Assembly: GCA_051814705.1 (NCBI GenBank)
Contig: JBPWQW010000001.1
Coordinates: forward strand, 682,001 to 746,000
Length of the DNA stretch: 64,000 nucleotides
Origin: Geojedonia sp051814705
GTDB taxonomy: Bacteria; Bacteroidota; Bacteroidia; Flavobacteriales; Flavobacteriaceae
Direction of reading: 5' to 3'
The notes beneath the pieces are model-generated. The model worked only from the letters and a program-made list of their open reading frames with translations. It made no database searches and had not been told where the DNA came from. This document shows positions 36,505 to 45,290 of this stretch, one piece after another. Position numbers and translations under genes: made by a program. The first letter of the stretch is position 1. Every line of letters starts with the position of its first letter.

Positions 36505-37049
36505 TGGACTATCTTTATATAAAAGCGTTACATCTTATTTTTGTCATTACCTGGTTCGCGGGGTTGTTTTACATTCCAAGATTATTTGTCTATCAAATCG
36601 AAGCGTTTCATAAGCCTTCACCTGATAAAGAAATTTTAGGAAAGCAGCTCAAACTTATGGCAAAACGCTTATGGTATATAATTACATGGCCTTCAGCAAT
36701 TTTGGCAACTCTATTTGCGATTTGGTTACTGATCTTGCAACCGTTTTGGCTGGAGCAACCTTGGATGCATGTCAAACTTGGTTTCGTGGTATTGTTAATA
36801 GTTTATCACTTAAAAACACATCAGTACTTTAATCAATTACAACGGGATGAGGTTAAAAAGAGTTCTAGTTTCATGCGTATTTGGAACGAAGGGGCAACAT
36901 TCATTTTGTTTGCCGTAGTATTTTTGGTTATTCTAAAAAGTGCTATTAACTGGGTGTTTGGAGTTTTGGGATTGTTGGTTTTGGGCATTCTAATCATGTT
37001 GGGCTTTAAACTTTATAAAAATATACGAAGCAAAAACCCCAATGCCTAA
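36504..37049 (+). CDS. hemJ: protoporphyrinogen IX oxidase HemJ (CopD/UPF0093 family)
   Basis: HemJ oxidises protoporphyrinogen IX to protoporphyrin IX in the membrane, the step between HemF and HemH. The 181-residue protein has 4-5 helices. Family marks are KALHLIFVITWFAGLFYIPR (with His10), the WMHVKLGFV segment (His89, Lys91) and the MRIWNE motif before a late helix. It is about 35 residues longer than many HemJ proteins because of an extra C-terminal helix. No HemG or HemY is present in the window, which supports this role. It starts on the stop codon of the propeller gene (TAATG). Confidence 0.87.
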   Translation: MDYLYIKALHLIFVITWFAGLFYIPRLFVYQIEAFHKPSPDKEILGKQLKLMAKRLWYIITWPSAILATLFAIWLLILQPFWLEQPWMHVKLGFVVLLIVYHLKTHQYFNQLQRDEVKKSSSFMRIWNEGATFILFAVVFLVILKSAINWVFGVLGLLVLGILIMLGFKLYKNIRSKNPNA

Positions 37050-37179
37050 GCCTTAAAATTGAATGAGCAAACCTTAAACAATCAACTTTACAGGTTGGAT
37101 TTTGGGATTTTGTTTTTTGATTTTTGCAAGGACTGTTTTGGTGTGATTATTGTTATCTTTATGCAGCATAAATGATGAG

Positions 37180-38637
37180 ATGACACTAGGAAAAATATCG
37201 CTAAGAGCTCGAATATTTATAGCCATGATACTTTTGGTATTAATAGCTTCAATCTTGATTGCTTTTGTAACCATACGCCAATACAATGAAGAAGCTCAAG
37301 ATTATCATAAAGATCGTCTTGACCGGAAAGAAGAAAATATTAAACAAAGCATCGATTACACTATTCGGGAGACAACCTATCCAGTCACTACAGATAAAAT
37401 TCCGTTAATATTTAAAGACGAAATCTATAAAATATCTGCAATTCACAAGTTACAAATTAACTTATACGATTTAGACGGCGGGCTTTTAAAGTCTTCAAAA
37501 GCCATGATTTCTAATGATACCATACTAAAGTGCATTGATGTAGAGATTTTAAACGCACTGTCCAATACGGCAGAACGTAAATATGTGGCAAAAAATGTAG
37601 AAAATGGCGAAACATTTTTATCGTCTTACACTTATATAACCGATACAAAATTTAAGCCTTTGGCCATTTTAAATCTTCCCTATTTAGAAAATGATAATTT
37701 TTTAGATAAGGAACTTAATGAGTTTTTAAAACGTTTAGGGTACGCCTATATGTTTATGCTTGTAATTGCAGTTGTTTTGGCCTTATTATTATCAAAGTAC
37801 ATTACCAAAACACTAAAGACAATTAGTGATAAAATTAAAGAAACGCGTTTAGAAAAGCGCAACGAAAAAATTGAAATCAAATCTTCAACCGATGAAATTT
37901 TAACACTGGTCAACTCCTATAACAGTATGATTGATGAGTTGGAAGAAAGTGCCGTTAAATTGGCAACAAATGAGCGGGAACAAGCATGGCGAGAGATGGC
38001 AAAACAAGTGGCACATGAAATTAAAAACCCTTTAACTCCCATGCGTTTAAGTGTACAAAGTTTTCAAAGAAAATTTGACCCCATGGACCCAGCGATTATC
38101 CAAAAAGTTGATGAATATTGTAAAACGATTATTCAGCAAATTGACACCATGAGCTCCATAGCTTCAGCCTTTTCGAATTTTGCTAAAATGCCTGCGCAAC
38201 AAAATGAAACCTTAAACGTGGTTGCCATTGTAAAATTAGCATTAGATATTTTTAATGAGGACTACATTACATTTCAAGCTGAAGAGACAAAAATTATAGC
38301 CAAACTTGACCGAACGCAACTAATTCGAGTTATGACCAATTTGATTAAAAATGGAATACAATCCATACCAGATGATGCCGTTGACCCCAAAATTGTTGTA
38401 AATGTTGCTTCAGTTGATTCGATGGTTAAAATAACGGTTCAAGATAATGGCGTAGGTATTTCAGATGATAATAAAATTAAAGTGTTTGAGCCCAAGTTCA
38501 CCACAAAAACAAGCGGAATGGGACTTGGATTGGCGATGGTAAAAAATATAGTGGAAACCTATAATGGAACGATTACCTTTGCATCTGAAAAAGGTAAGGG
38601 TACGACTTTTACTGTAATGTTTCCAAAAGAATATTAA
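37180..38637 (+). CDS. membrane sensor histidine kinase (NtrY-like), orphan
   Basis: Helices lie at about 11-31 and 188-206, with a ~155-residue periplasmic sensor domain between them. A HAMP linker (about 207-260) follows, then the phosphoacceptor motif VAHEIKNPLTPMRLS with His279, and an ATPase domain with NLIKNGIQSIP (N box), DNGVGISDDNK (G1) and GMGLGLAMVKNIVE (G2). I start at the ATG at 37180; the TTG 10 codons upstream is less likely. The length is 485. No response regulator is adjacent. The LTPMRLSVQSFQRKF segment recalls NtrY. Signal unknown. Confidence 0.92.
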   Translation: MTLGKISLRARIFIAMILLVLIASILIAFVTIRQYNEEAQDYHKDRLDRKEENIKQSIDYTIRETTYPVTTDKIPLIFKDEIYKISAIHKLQINLYDLDGGLLKSSKAMISNDTILKCIDVEILNALSNTAERKYVAKNVENGETFLSSYTYITDTKFKPLAILNLPYLENDNFLDKELNEFLKRLGYAYMFMLVIAVVLALLLSKYITKTLKTISDKIKETRLEKRNEKIEIKSSTDEILTLVNSYNSMIDELEESAVKLATNEREQAWREMAKQVAHEIKNPLTPMRLSVQSFQRKFDPMDPAIIQKVDEYCKTIIQQIDTMSSIASAFSNFAKMPAQQNETLNVVAIVKLALDIFNEDYITFQAEETKIIAKLDRTQLIRVMTNLIKNGIQSIPDDAVDPKIVVNVASVDSMVKITVQDNGVGISDDNKIKVFEPKFTTKTSGMGLGLAMVKNIVETYNGTITFASEKGKGTTFTVMFPKEY

Positions 38638-38647
38638 TTATAAATTG

Positions 38648-38675
38648 TTTGTCGCTCTGAGCTTGTCGAACAGCC
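38648..38675. repeat. possible fragment of a dispersed intergenic repeat
   Basis: TGTCGCTCTGAGCTTGTCGA lies in the short gap between the kinase and enoyl-CoA hydratase genes. It resembles the TCTGAGC-TTGTCGAA phrases scattered through Bacteroidota gaps. Only one short copy is visible here. Confidence 0.3.
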
Positions 38676-38699
38676 AACTAAAATAAAGCTTCTTATACA

Positions 38700-39482
38700 A
38701 TGAATTACGAAAACATCCTTTCACAAACTAAAGAAGGTATTGCAACCATCACCATAAATCGTCCCAATAAGCTCAATGCTTTAAATAAAGCTACCATTGA
38801 AGAATTACATGAGGCATTTCAAATTGCAAATGCCGATAAAAAAGTTAAAGCAATCATTGTAACGGGAAGTGGCGATAAGGCCTTTGTTGCCGGAGCCGAT
38901 ATTAGTGAATTTGCCAATTTTGATGTAGAACACGGGCGTAAACTAGCAGCAAAAGGGCAAGAACTATTATTTGATTTTGTCGAAAACCTTTCGACTCCAG
39001 TTATTGCTGCAATTAATGGTTTTGCCCTTGGCGGTGGACTGGAATTGGCTATGGCAAGTCATTTTAGAATTGCTAGCGATACAGCCAAAATGGGATTACC
39101 AGAAGTTTCGTTAGGTGTGATTCCAGGCTATGGTGGCACACAGCGACTGCCCCAATTAGTAGGTAAAGGACGCGCCATGGAAATGATTATGACTGCAGGC
39201 ATGATTGACGCTAACACGGCATTAAATTATGGATTGGTAAATCATGTGACTTCACAAGAAGACTTAATTCCATTGGCGGAAAAGATCGCAAGTAAAATTA
39301 GTCGCAATTCTCCAGTAGCTATAAAAGCGGCTATTAAGGCCATAAACGCTAATTATAAGGAAGGTGTTAATGGTTTCAAAGTTGAAATCAAACAATTTGG
39401 AAAATGTTTTGGAACAGAAGACTTCAAAGAAGGTACATCTGCGTTTTTAGAAAAACGAAAAGCTCAATTTCCAGGTGAATGA
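38700..39482 (+). CDS. enoyl-CoA hydratase/isomerase (crotonase family)
   Basis: The enzyme adds water to trans-2-enoyl-CoA in beta-oxidation. The oxyanion-hole segments are AFVAGADISEF and AINGFALGGGLELAMA. Both catalytic glutamates are visible, in GGGLELA and in GLPEVSLGVIPGYGGTQRL. The length of 260 matches the short-chain hydratase (crotonase) type. It lies 62 bases after the kinase. No other fatty-acid oxidation gene is adjacent, so the pathway (butyrate-like, amino-acid or general beta-oxidation) is open. Confidence 0.93.
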   Translation: MNYENILSQTKEGIATITINRPNKLNALNKATIEELHEAFQIANADKKVKAIIVTGSGDKAFVAGADISEFANFDVEHGRKLAAKGQELLFDFVENLSTPVIAAINGFALGGGLELAMASHFRIASDTAKMGLPEVSLGVIPGYGGTQRLPQLVGKGRAMEMIMTAGMIDANTALNYGLVNHVTSQEDLIPLAEKIASKISRNSPVAIKAAIKAINANYKEGVNGFKVEIKQFGKCFGTEDFKEGTSAFLEKRKAQFPGE

Positions 39483-39533
39483 TTCAAGATGAATCTTCAC
39501 AAATAATATAAAGAAGAGTAGCGAAACTTGTTT

Positions 39534-39568
39534 AAAAAAAACAGGAGACCTCTAATAGCCTCCCGTTT
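39534..39568 (-). terminator. terminator after the secreted protein gene at 39615
   Basis: On the minus strand AACGGGAG and CTCCTGTT pair (one G-T wobble) around a 12-nt loop and a run of seven or more T follows. A tandem TTAG/ACTA run lies just before it, at 39569-39590. Confidence 0.75.
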
Positions 39569-39614
39569 CACTAACTAACTAACTAAAATTACACTAACAT
39601 TCTAAAACAAATTT

Positions 39615-40211
39615 TCAAATTGTAATTGATTCTATAAACTCTCTACCTTCAGTTTTTATCACCACTTTGTACTTGCCTTTTTTGGTTTTATCTAAGGCAT
39701 AAACACGCTCAATGATTTTGGTGTCTTTAAATGTTTCAATGTGAATCAATTCATTATAGCTGTAATCATCAAAATAAATTTTTACCTCTAAAGGTTTGTA
39801 ATCCAGTGACAATCTATTTAAAATCACCTTATTGTCTTTAAACCTGATTATGGGTTTAAATATTTTGGTTTCCTTGTCTTTAAGAAACTCAACCTTGTTC
39901 ATTAACACTTTAAAAGGAATGATTTGCACCTCAGTGTCTTTGTCCAACTCAAAATAGTAATTACCATTTGGAAGGGCCGTTAAATCAAATCCTTTACGGT
40001 AAGCTCCTGAATGACCTATCATTTCTTTATATAATACTAGGCCATTATAATCTTTGATTACCAATTGCTGCCCTTGTTTTACATTATGTATTGATAGTGT
40101 TGTATTCTTAATTTCAACTTTTTTATCTAAAGTTGCGGGTCTTGACGCATAACTGATCATGGCTGCTAACATAGTTACCAATAGTATGCCTTTTTTGACT
40201 TCTTTTTTCAT
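39615..40211 (-). CDS. secreted protein, unknown function
   Basis: The 198-residue protein opens with a signal peptide (KKGILLVTMLAAMISYA, probably cut near residue 23). The mature part has no Cys and reads as beta-strands. The segment DLTALPNGNYYFELDKDT resembles the 'L-x-x-G-x-Y' turns of secretion-related beta-sandwich domains. There is no typical type IX C-terminal signal. It is divergent from an AraC regulator, which may control it; its own -7 box is at 40234-40241. Confidence 0.75.
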   Translation of the reverse strand: MKKEVKKGILLVTMLAAMISYASRPATLDKKVEIKNTTLSIHNVKQGQQLVIKDYNGLVLYKEMIGHSGAYRKGFDLTALPNGNYYFELDKDTEVQIIPFKVLMNKVEFLKDKETKIFKPIIRFKDNKVILNRLSLDYKPLEVKIYFDDYSYNELIHIETFKDTKIIERVYALDKTKKGKYKVVIKTEGREFIESITI

Positions 40212-40233
40212 GATTTGAATTTTCTTTACAGTA

Positions 40234-40241
40234 CAAATGTA
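40234..40241 (-). promoter_or_regulatory. -7 element of the secreted protein gene
   Basis: TACATTTG on the minus strand matches TAnnTTTG exactly, 23 bases before the ATG, with a TTG 23 bases further up (40267-40265). Confidence 0.55.
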
Positions 40242-40349
40242 CAGCTCTATTAATGCTTAGAAAACAACAGGTTTATCCAATTTGTGTGTATAATTAACCA
40301 TGTATTTAAATTATATATTCAAAAAAGTTAATATAACATATAAAACGGC

Positions 40350-40357
40350 TAAATTTG
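40350..40357 (+). promoter_or_regulatory. -7 element of the AraC gene at 40410
   Basis: TAAATTTG matches TAnnTTTG exactly, 52 bases before the ATG. No clear -33 element was found. Confidence 0.5.
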
Positions 40358-40409
40358 CATATGTTTGATGAAGCTTTAAACCCTAATTTTGCTATAAATT
40401 CTAAGTCTA

Positions 40410-41282
40410 ATGCAACGTATAAAACCAGCCTTTGAAAAGGTCATTCCAAGCTTTGGTAGTTCTATCTTGGTTAAGAAGCACACCAAGAATAGAAAGAATA
40501 AAAAAGCCTTTTGGCATTTTCATCCCGAAATAGAGTTAGTATATGTAAACCAAGGACAAGGGAAGCGCCATATCGGGAATCATTTGTCTTATTTTAACAA
40601 CAGTCAGCTTATATTGTTAGGCTCAAATCTGCCTCATAATGGATTTACCGATAGTCTAACCAATAACGGATCAGAAACTTTAATACAGTTTAAACCAGAT
40701 TTTCTTGGAGACACTTTTTTTGATATTCCAGAAATGCACAATATCGTCCAACTGTTTGAAAGAGGAAAAAAAGGGATTTTATTCAAATCGGAGGCCAAGA
40801 AGGTTGTGGGCTCTAAGATGGAAAGCTTGATTAATTATGATGGATTTGACAGAATTATTAAGCTGCTTGAAATTTTAAATGACTTGGCGCTATCAGAAGA
40901 TTACAGCTTGTTAAATGCCGATGGCTATGCCTTTGAAACTAAACCTCAAGACAGCGCAAAGATTGTAATCATTTACAAGCACATTAACAGTAATTTCAGA
41001 AATCATATCAGTTTAGACGAAATAGCGGATAAAGTTAGCATGACCGTTCCGGCGTTTTGCAGATATTTTAAAAAGGCAACAGGTAAAACCTTTACAAAGT
41101 TGGTCAATGAGTACAGAGTTGTTCACGCTACAAAGCTACTGTCTGAAAGCCAAATGACTATTACGGATATCTGTTTTGAATGCGGGTTTAATAATTTTTC
41201 ACACTTCAATAAACTGTTCAATGAGTTTACTGGAAAAAGCGCTTCGACCTATAGAAATAAAATGAAGCAAATGGTTCAATAA
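40410..41282 (+). CDS. AraC-family transcriptional regulator with cupin sensor
   Basis: The 290-residue protein has an N-terminal cupin-like effector domain (FWHFHPEIELVYVNQGQG from about 35, LLGSNLPHNG) and a C-terminal AraC domain. Its two helix-turn-helix units are ISLDEIADKVSMTVPAFCRY and TITDICFECGFNNFSHFNKL. This layout is typical of sugar-responsive regulators in Bacteroidota. No sugar gene is adjacent; the divergent secreted-protein gene is the only obvious target. Confidence 0.9.
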   Translation: MQRIKPAFEKVIPSFGSSILVKKHTKNRKNKKAFWHFHPEIELVYVNQGQGKRHIGNHLSYFNNSQLILLGSNLPHNGFTDSLTNNGSETLIQFKPDFLGDTFFDIPEMHNIVQLFERGKKGILFKSEAKKVVGSKMESLINYDGFDRIIKLLEILNDLALSEDYSLLNADGYAFETKPQDSAKIVIIYKHINSNFRNHISLDEIADKVSMTVPAFCRYFKKATGKTFTKLVNEYRVVHATKLLSESQMTITDICFECGFNNFSHFNKLFNEFTGKSASTYRNKMKQMVQ

Positions 41283-41283
41283 A

Positions 41284-41943
41284 CTACAATGTTCCATCCC
41301 ATTCGGCATAAAATTGCCCTAAATAAAGTTCCATAAATTGGTGGCGTTTTTTTGCTAAGTCTTTCCCGGTTTTGGTATTCATTTTGTCCTTCAAAAGCAA
41401 TAGTTTTTCGTAAAAATGATTTATAGTCGGGCTTGATGAAGTTTTATATTCAGCCTTGGTCATATTAGGATTTGGTTGTACGGAAGGGTCATATAAGGGC
41501 CTATCTTTAAATCCGCCATAGTTAAAACAACGCGCAATACCAATAGCGCCAATGGCATCCAATCGATCGGCATCTTGAACGACTTCTAATTCTTTTGAAG
41601 TAAAACCAGATTCACTATCCAGTGAATTTTTAAAGGAAATGTGTTTGATGATATTGATGACGTGTTCAATGATTAAGGAATCCACATTGTGCTTGAATAA
41701 AAATTCGCGAGCTAATTGAGGGCCAACGGTTTCGTCACCATCATGAAATTTACTATCTGCAATATCGTGCAACAAGGCTCCAAGTTGAACTATCAAAATA
41801 TCGACATTTTCAGTTTTAGAGATCAATATGGCATTTTTGTAAACCCGTTCGATGTGGAACCAATCGTGCCCGCCTTCAGCATGTTCAAGGCGCCCTTTAA
41901 CAAATACAGTCGTTTTTGAAATTAGATCTTCAGGAGTCATCAT
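41284..41943 (-). CDS. HD-domain phosphohydrolase
   Basis: The 219-residue protein has metal-binding HD-superfamily residues: HDWFHIERV near residues 26-34 and LLHDIADSKF with His59-Asp60, followed later by the conserved Asp in VVQDADRLDAIGAIG. This matches the stand-alone YedJ-like hydrolase group. Substrate unknown, probably a nucleotide or phosphate ester. It ends one base after the convergent AraC gene and follows the desaturase terminator, so it is transcribed alone. Confidence 0.88.
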   Translation of the reverse strand: MMTPEDLISKTTVFVKGRLEHAEGGHDWFHIERVYKNAILISKTENVDILIVQLGALLHDIADSKFHDGDETVGPQLAREFLFKHNVDSLIIEHVINIIKHISFKNSLDSESGFTSKELEVVQDADRLDAIGAIGIARCFNYGGFKDRPLYDPSVQPNPNMTKAEYKTSSSPTINHFYEKLLLLKDKMNTKTGKDLAKKRHQFMELYLGQFYAEWDGTL

Positions 41944-41954
41944 TGGATAAAAAT

Positions 41955-41990
41955 AAAAATTCCTTTTATAATAATGAAAAGGAATTTTTT
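41955..41990. terminator. rho-independent terminator after the desaturase gene
   Basis: AAAAATTCCTTTT and AAAAGGAATTTTT form a 13-bp stem with a 9-nt loop, flanked by T runs on the minus strand. Confidence 0.8.
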
Positions 41991-42009
41991 AAAAGTCATT
42001 GTGAAGTCC

Positions 42010-42999
42010 TTATTTTAATGTAGCAGGCTCCACCCATTTAAATTGAAAGGAGTTTTCAGGAATGGACATTCTATCTGCCAATCTCAGCATCCTAGATGGG
42101 AGTTTCATTAAGTAATCTCTTGCTTTTTCGGCCTCTTCTGTAAGAGTAGTAATATTGCCAATATCCCAACGGGCAATAAGTTTTTCTAAAACATCGATAT
42201 AATCAGCTGAGGTATAGACGCCAATGCGTTGCGCGGTATTCGAAAATTCTTCAAAAGCCGTACTAATCTTATTGCCAGACTCCCTTAAAAAATGGGCGGG
42301 CATGGTGATTTTTTGCTTCATCATGTATTGAAAGGCCAACATCATCTGGCTAGGATCTACTGCAAAGATGCGCTCTACAAATTCTGAATAGGCATGATGA
42401 TGTCTCATCTCGTCTCCAGAAATAATTTTACACATTTTACTCAGTTGCTTGTTGTTTTTTTCTTTAGCAAACTTGGCCACACGATTATGAGAAATATAAG
42501 TTGCCAGCTCTTGAAAGCTTGTATAGACAAAATTTTTGTAAGGATCTCTATCGGTACCAATATCAAATCCGTCTGCAATAAGATATTGGGTGGTTTTTTC
42601 AATTTCACGCATATTAACACGGCCAGATAGGTATAAATACTTGTTTAATACATCTCCATGTCTGTTTTCTTCTGAAGTCCATTGTCTAACCCATTTAGCC
42701 CAAGGGTTTCGCTCTATTTGTTCAACACCTTCAACGTCCATCAACCAAGATTCATAGGTTGGTAAAGCTTCTTCAGTAATCATATCTCCAACTAATACAA
42801 CCAAAAGATCATAGGGTAATTCTTTAGCGAGTTCACGAATTTCTGTTACCTCATCAAAAAAGGAGTCCTTTTCAGAATTTGGCAAAAAATCTGTAGGCTG
42901 CCAGATGTTTTCAATTGGGATCAGGTATTTTTCTATTAAGGAGTCGACGTCTTTTTCCAAAAACTTCATTACCTCCAAGCGTACATTTTTTAAAGACAT
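42010..42999 (-). CDS. acyl-[acyl-carrier-protein] desaturase
   Basis: This soluble di-iron enzyme puts a double bond into acyl-ACP. Both iron-ligand motifs are present: EENRHGD at 110-116 and DEMRHH at 196-201, with further conserved SFQELATYISHNR. The length of 329 suits the plant-like/actinobacterial stearoyl-ACP desaturase family. It needs O2 and a ferredoxin-type donor. It lies 11 bases after an acyltransferase gene on the same strand, so the pair may act together on membrane lipids. Confidence 0.93.
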   Translation of the reverse strand: MSLKNVRLEVMKFLEKDVDSLIEKYLIPIENIWQPTDFLPNSEKDSFFDEVTEIRELAKELPYDLLVVLVGDMITEEALPTYESWLMDVEGVEQIERNPWAKWVRQWTSEENRHGDVLNKYLYLSGRVNMREIEKTTQYLIADGFDIGTDRDPYKNFVYTSFQELATYISHNRVAKFAKEKNNKQLSKMCKIISGDEMRHHHAYSEFVERIFAVDPSQMMLAFQYMMKQKITMPAHFLRESGNKISTAFEEFSNTAQRIGVYTSADYIDVLEKLIARWDIGNITTLTEEAEKARDYLMKLPSRMLRLADRMSIPENSFQFKWVEPATLK

Positions 43000-43010
43000 A
43001 TATTTTATAA

Positions 43011-43748
43011 TTAAGGGCGAATGGCCTCTGTTATCGTGGTTTCAATTTTAGAAATGAGTTCTTCTTTTTTTGCAAAGGTAGCAATTTTAATAGGCTGATG
43101 TATTGTAAATATAATATGATTGCCTATGCCCATAGGAAATTTACCATATCGTAACATCTTCCATGAATTATTGATAGTTATTGGCACTATCAGAGCGGAA
43201 GGGATTTTTTTAAACAATAGTTCTAAGCCTTTGGTTTGAAATTTTTTTGGCTGGCCATTTTTACTTCGTGTGCCTTCTGGGAAAATAACTGCGGCACGCT
43301 TTGTTTGTTCTATATATTCTCCAAATTTAATTATGGCAGGTAAGGCCTGTCTTGGATTTTTTCTATCAATCAAAACTGATCCGCCATGACGTAAGTTGTA
43401 GGATACGCTTGGAATGCCTTTGCCCAGTTCTTGTTTACTTATGAATTTAACGTGATGTTGGCGCATAAACCACATTATAGGAGAAATGTCGTATAAACTT
43501 TGATGGTTGGCCACTATAATTAAGGGTTGGCCCAGTGGTATTTCATGAGGATTATTAAAGGAAATACGCGTACCCAAAATATGAAGGCAACGCACCAAAC
43601 AGAATTGAAGTAGATCTACACTTTTTTTATGGGCTTGATATCCAAAAACAGTAAAGCAAATCCATTGTATGGGATGGAAAATCACTAAAGTTATTCCAAA
43701 ACATATCAAGTAAAGAATGGTTAAAGGGTAGGCCAATAATTTTCTCAT
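43011..43748 (-). CDS. 1-acyl-sn-glycerol-3-phosphate acyltransferase (second PlsC-like)
   Basis: The 245-residue protein has the HX4D motif NHQSLYD (His82, Asp87) and FPEGTRSKNG, with a hydrophobic N-terminal anchor (residues 7-25). I start at the ATG at 43748; the longest frame begins 16 codons earlier with an unlikely hydrophobic Cys-rich tail that lies across the terminator hairpin. It is the more typical of the two acyltransferases here (FPEGTR against FPEGGV at 2343). It precedes the acyl-ACP desaturase gene. Confidence 0.9.
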   Translation of the reverse strand: MRKLLAYPLTILYLICFGITLVIFHPIQWICFTVFGYQAHKKSVDLLQFCLVRCLHILGTRISFNNPHEIPLGQPLIIVANHQSLYDISPIMWFMRQHHVKFISKQELGKGIPSVSYNLRHGGSVLIDRKNPRQALPAIIKFGEYIEQTKRAAVIFPEGTRSKNGQPKKFQTKGLELLFKKIPSALIVPITINNSWKMLRYGKFPMGIGNHIIFTIHQPIKIATFAKKEELISKIETTITEAIRP

Positions 43749-43780
43749 GTCACAAAAATAAATCAATGAAGAGGATACAC

Positions 43781-43813
43781 AAAAAAACCACGACATTATC
43801 GTGGTTTTTTTTT
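43781..43813. terminator. rho-independent terminator after the bacilliredoxin gene
   Basis: AAACCACGA and TCGTGGTTT form a stem with a 5-nt loop and long A and T runs on both sides. On the minus strand it follows the bacilliredoxin stop by about 40 bases. Confidence 0.85.
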
Positions 43814-43854
43814 AATTTATTTTACCCTTTGGCATAGACCTAAGGGAGTGAGGC

Positions 43855-44265
43855 TTAACAAAATTCGTTAAAAGCATCCACTAAATTTTCTGCAATTAAT
43901 TCAGCTGGGCGACCTTCAATATGGTGACGCTCTAACATGTGAACCAATTCACCATCTTTAAACAAGGCCATACATGGCGAACTTGGTGGAAATGGAACCA
44001 TGTGCTGTCTCGCTTGACTGGTGGCTTCTCCATCGACACCAGCAAAGACGGTTACTAGGTTGTCTGGACGTTTCATGTTTTGCAAACTCAATCGAGCTCC
44101 TGGGCGTGCGTTGGCAGCAGCACAACCACAAACGGAATTGATAACAACCAATGTTGTGCCTTTTTTTGCCAAAGCGGCATCAACAGCTTCTACGGTATGC
44201 AATTCTTCAAAACCAACTTTGGTCAAATCCTCTCGCATGGGTTTTACTAATTCTGCTGGATACAT
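43855..44265 (-). CDS. BrxA/BrxB family bacilliredoxin (YphP/YqiW)
   Basis: These small thioredoxin-fold proteins reverse S-thiolation of proteins by low-molecular-weight thiols. The CGC active site is in VINSVCGCAAANARPG (Cys46, Cys48). The MVPFPPSSPCMALF segment and the HMLERHHIEGR motif are also family marks. The length of 136 is normal. Bacilliredoxins were described with bacillithiol; whether this organism makes bacillithiol cannot be judged here. Monocistronic, with its own -7 box and terminator. Confidence 0.93.
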   Translation of the reverse strand: MYPAELVKPMREDLTKVGFEELHTVEAVDAALAKKGTTLVVINSVCGCAAANARPGARLSLQNMKRPDNLVTVFAGVDGEATSQARQHMVPFPPSSPCMALFKDGELVHMLERHHIEGRPAELIAENLVDAFNEFC

Positions 44266-44299
44266 ATATTTTAGTTTATAAGATTAATAATTCAGACAG

Positions 44300-44307
44300 C
44301 AAAGATA
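44300..44307 (-). promoter_or_regulatory. -7 element of the bacilliredoxin gene
   Basis: TATCTTTG on the minus strand matches TAnnTTTG exactly, 35 bases before the ATG. Confidence 0.5.
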
Positions 44308-44461
44308 TAAAATAGTCTTCAGTAAGCAGTCGCCCTTAACAGTTTTATATGACAAGCTTTAACAATTTTTTAATTTAAAAACAGACCCAACTTCACATCA
44401 AGGATTCTTACTATTAACCTTTTCAATGAGACAAACACTTAAAAAGCTCAACAAACAATAG

Positions 44462-44469
44462 TATATTTG
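44462..44469 (+). promoter_or_regulatory. -7 element before the TerB-DnaJ gene
   Basis: TATATTTG matches TAnnTTTG exactly and lies 21 bases before the ATG at 44491. It also argues against the TTG at 44467, which falls inside it. Confidence 0.55.
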
Positions 44470-44490
44470 AACCCTAAAAAAAGAAACAGT

Positions 44491-45222
44491 ATGGGATTTT
44501 CAAAATGGATAGGTGGTGCTTTGGGTTGGTCGTTTGGTGGGCCAATTGGAGCCATTATTGGAGTGGTGTTGGGGAGCGCTGTGGATGCGATGTCCAATAA
44601 TGGTCAAAGGACTTATCAGGGAACCTACACTAAAGGGCAAACACTATCGGGAGATTTTGAGGTCAGTTTATTGATATTGGCGTCGGTAGTGATTAAGGCC
44701 GATGGCAAGCAAGACCAACGCGAACTGGATTTTGTACGCCAACAATTTGTGGGGATGTATGGTAAAGAGCGAGCTAATCATGCGTTTAAATTGTTTAAAG
44801 ATATAAGCAAACAAGACATTCCGTTGCAGCAGGTATGTTTGCAAATTAGGCAAATGATGAACCATGCTTCGCGTTTGCAGCTCCTTCATTTTTTATTCGG
44901 CATAGCCAAAGCCGACGGGATGGTTTCTGAACAAGAGGTCAATACCGTCCAAACCATTGCTAATTATTTGGGTATCAGTCGCCCCGATTTTGAAAGCATT
45001 AAGGCTATGTTTTATAAAAACAGTGACAACGCCTATAAAATACTTGAAATCACCAAAGAAGCGACACCTGAAGAAATTAAAACTGCTTATCGTAAAATGG
45101 CAAAAAAATACCATCCTGATAAGGTGATTCATTTAGGCGAGGAATATCAAAAAGGCGCAGAAGAAAAGTTCAAGCAAGTACAAGAAGCTTATGAGCAGTT
45201 GCAGAACGAACGAGGTTTTTAA
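44491..45222 (+). CDS. TerB-DnaJ protein (DjlA-like co-chaperone)
   Basis: The 243-residue protein has an N-terminal Gly-rich hydrophobic stretch (WIGGALGWSFGGPIGAIIG) that may be a membrane anchor. A TerB/DjlA-like helical domain follows (about 55-170, with VVIKADGKQD and GIAKADGMVSEQEV). A C-terminal J domain (about 178-243) carries the HPD motif at 208-210 that stimulates Hsp70 ATPase. The order matches DjlA. It is transcribed alone from a near -7 box. Partner DnaK is not in the window. Confidence 0.9.
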   Translation: MGFSKWIGGALGWSFGGPIGAIIGVVLGSAVDAMSNNGQRTYQGTYTKGQTLSGDFEVSLLILASVVIKADGKQDQRELDFVRQQFVGMYGKERANHAFKLFKDISKQDIPLQQVCLQIRQMMNHASRLQLLHFLFGIAKADGMVSEQEVNTVQTIANYLGISRPDFESIKAMFYKNSDNAYKILEITKEATPEEIKTAYRKMAKKYHPDKVIHLGEEYQKGAEEKFKQVQEAYEQLQNERGF

Positions 45223-45252
45223 TAGAAGTTAATCGTATTAATTTAAAAATTT

Positions 45253-45290
45253 TGTCATTCTAAACGTGTTTCAGAATCTATTAATTAAAT
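45253..45290. repeat. possible fragment of a dispersed intergenic repeat
   Basis: TGTCATTCTAAACGTGTTTC with the following AGAATCT resembles the GTCATTCTGAACTTGTTTCAGAATCT phrases frequent in Flavobacteriaceae gaps. It lies between the TerB-DnaJ gene and the dtxR promoter. Confidence 0.35.

Noticed and set aside
39569..39590. ACTA tandem run as a microsatellite or CRISPR-like repeat
   Set aside because: Only four 4-bp units, with no spacers; low-complexity 3' flank of the secreted protein gene.
43749..43796. Upstream extension of the second acyltransferase
   Set aside because: It would add 16 residues including a Cys-rich hydrophobic start and would lie across the terminator hairpin; the ATG at 43748 fits the family.
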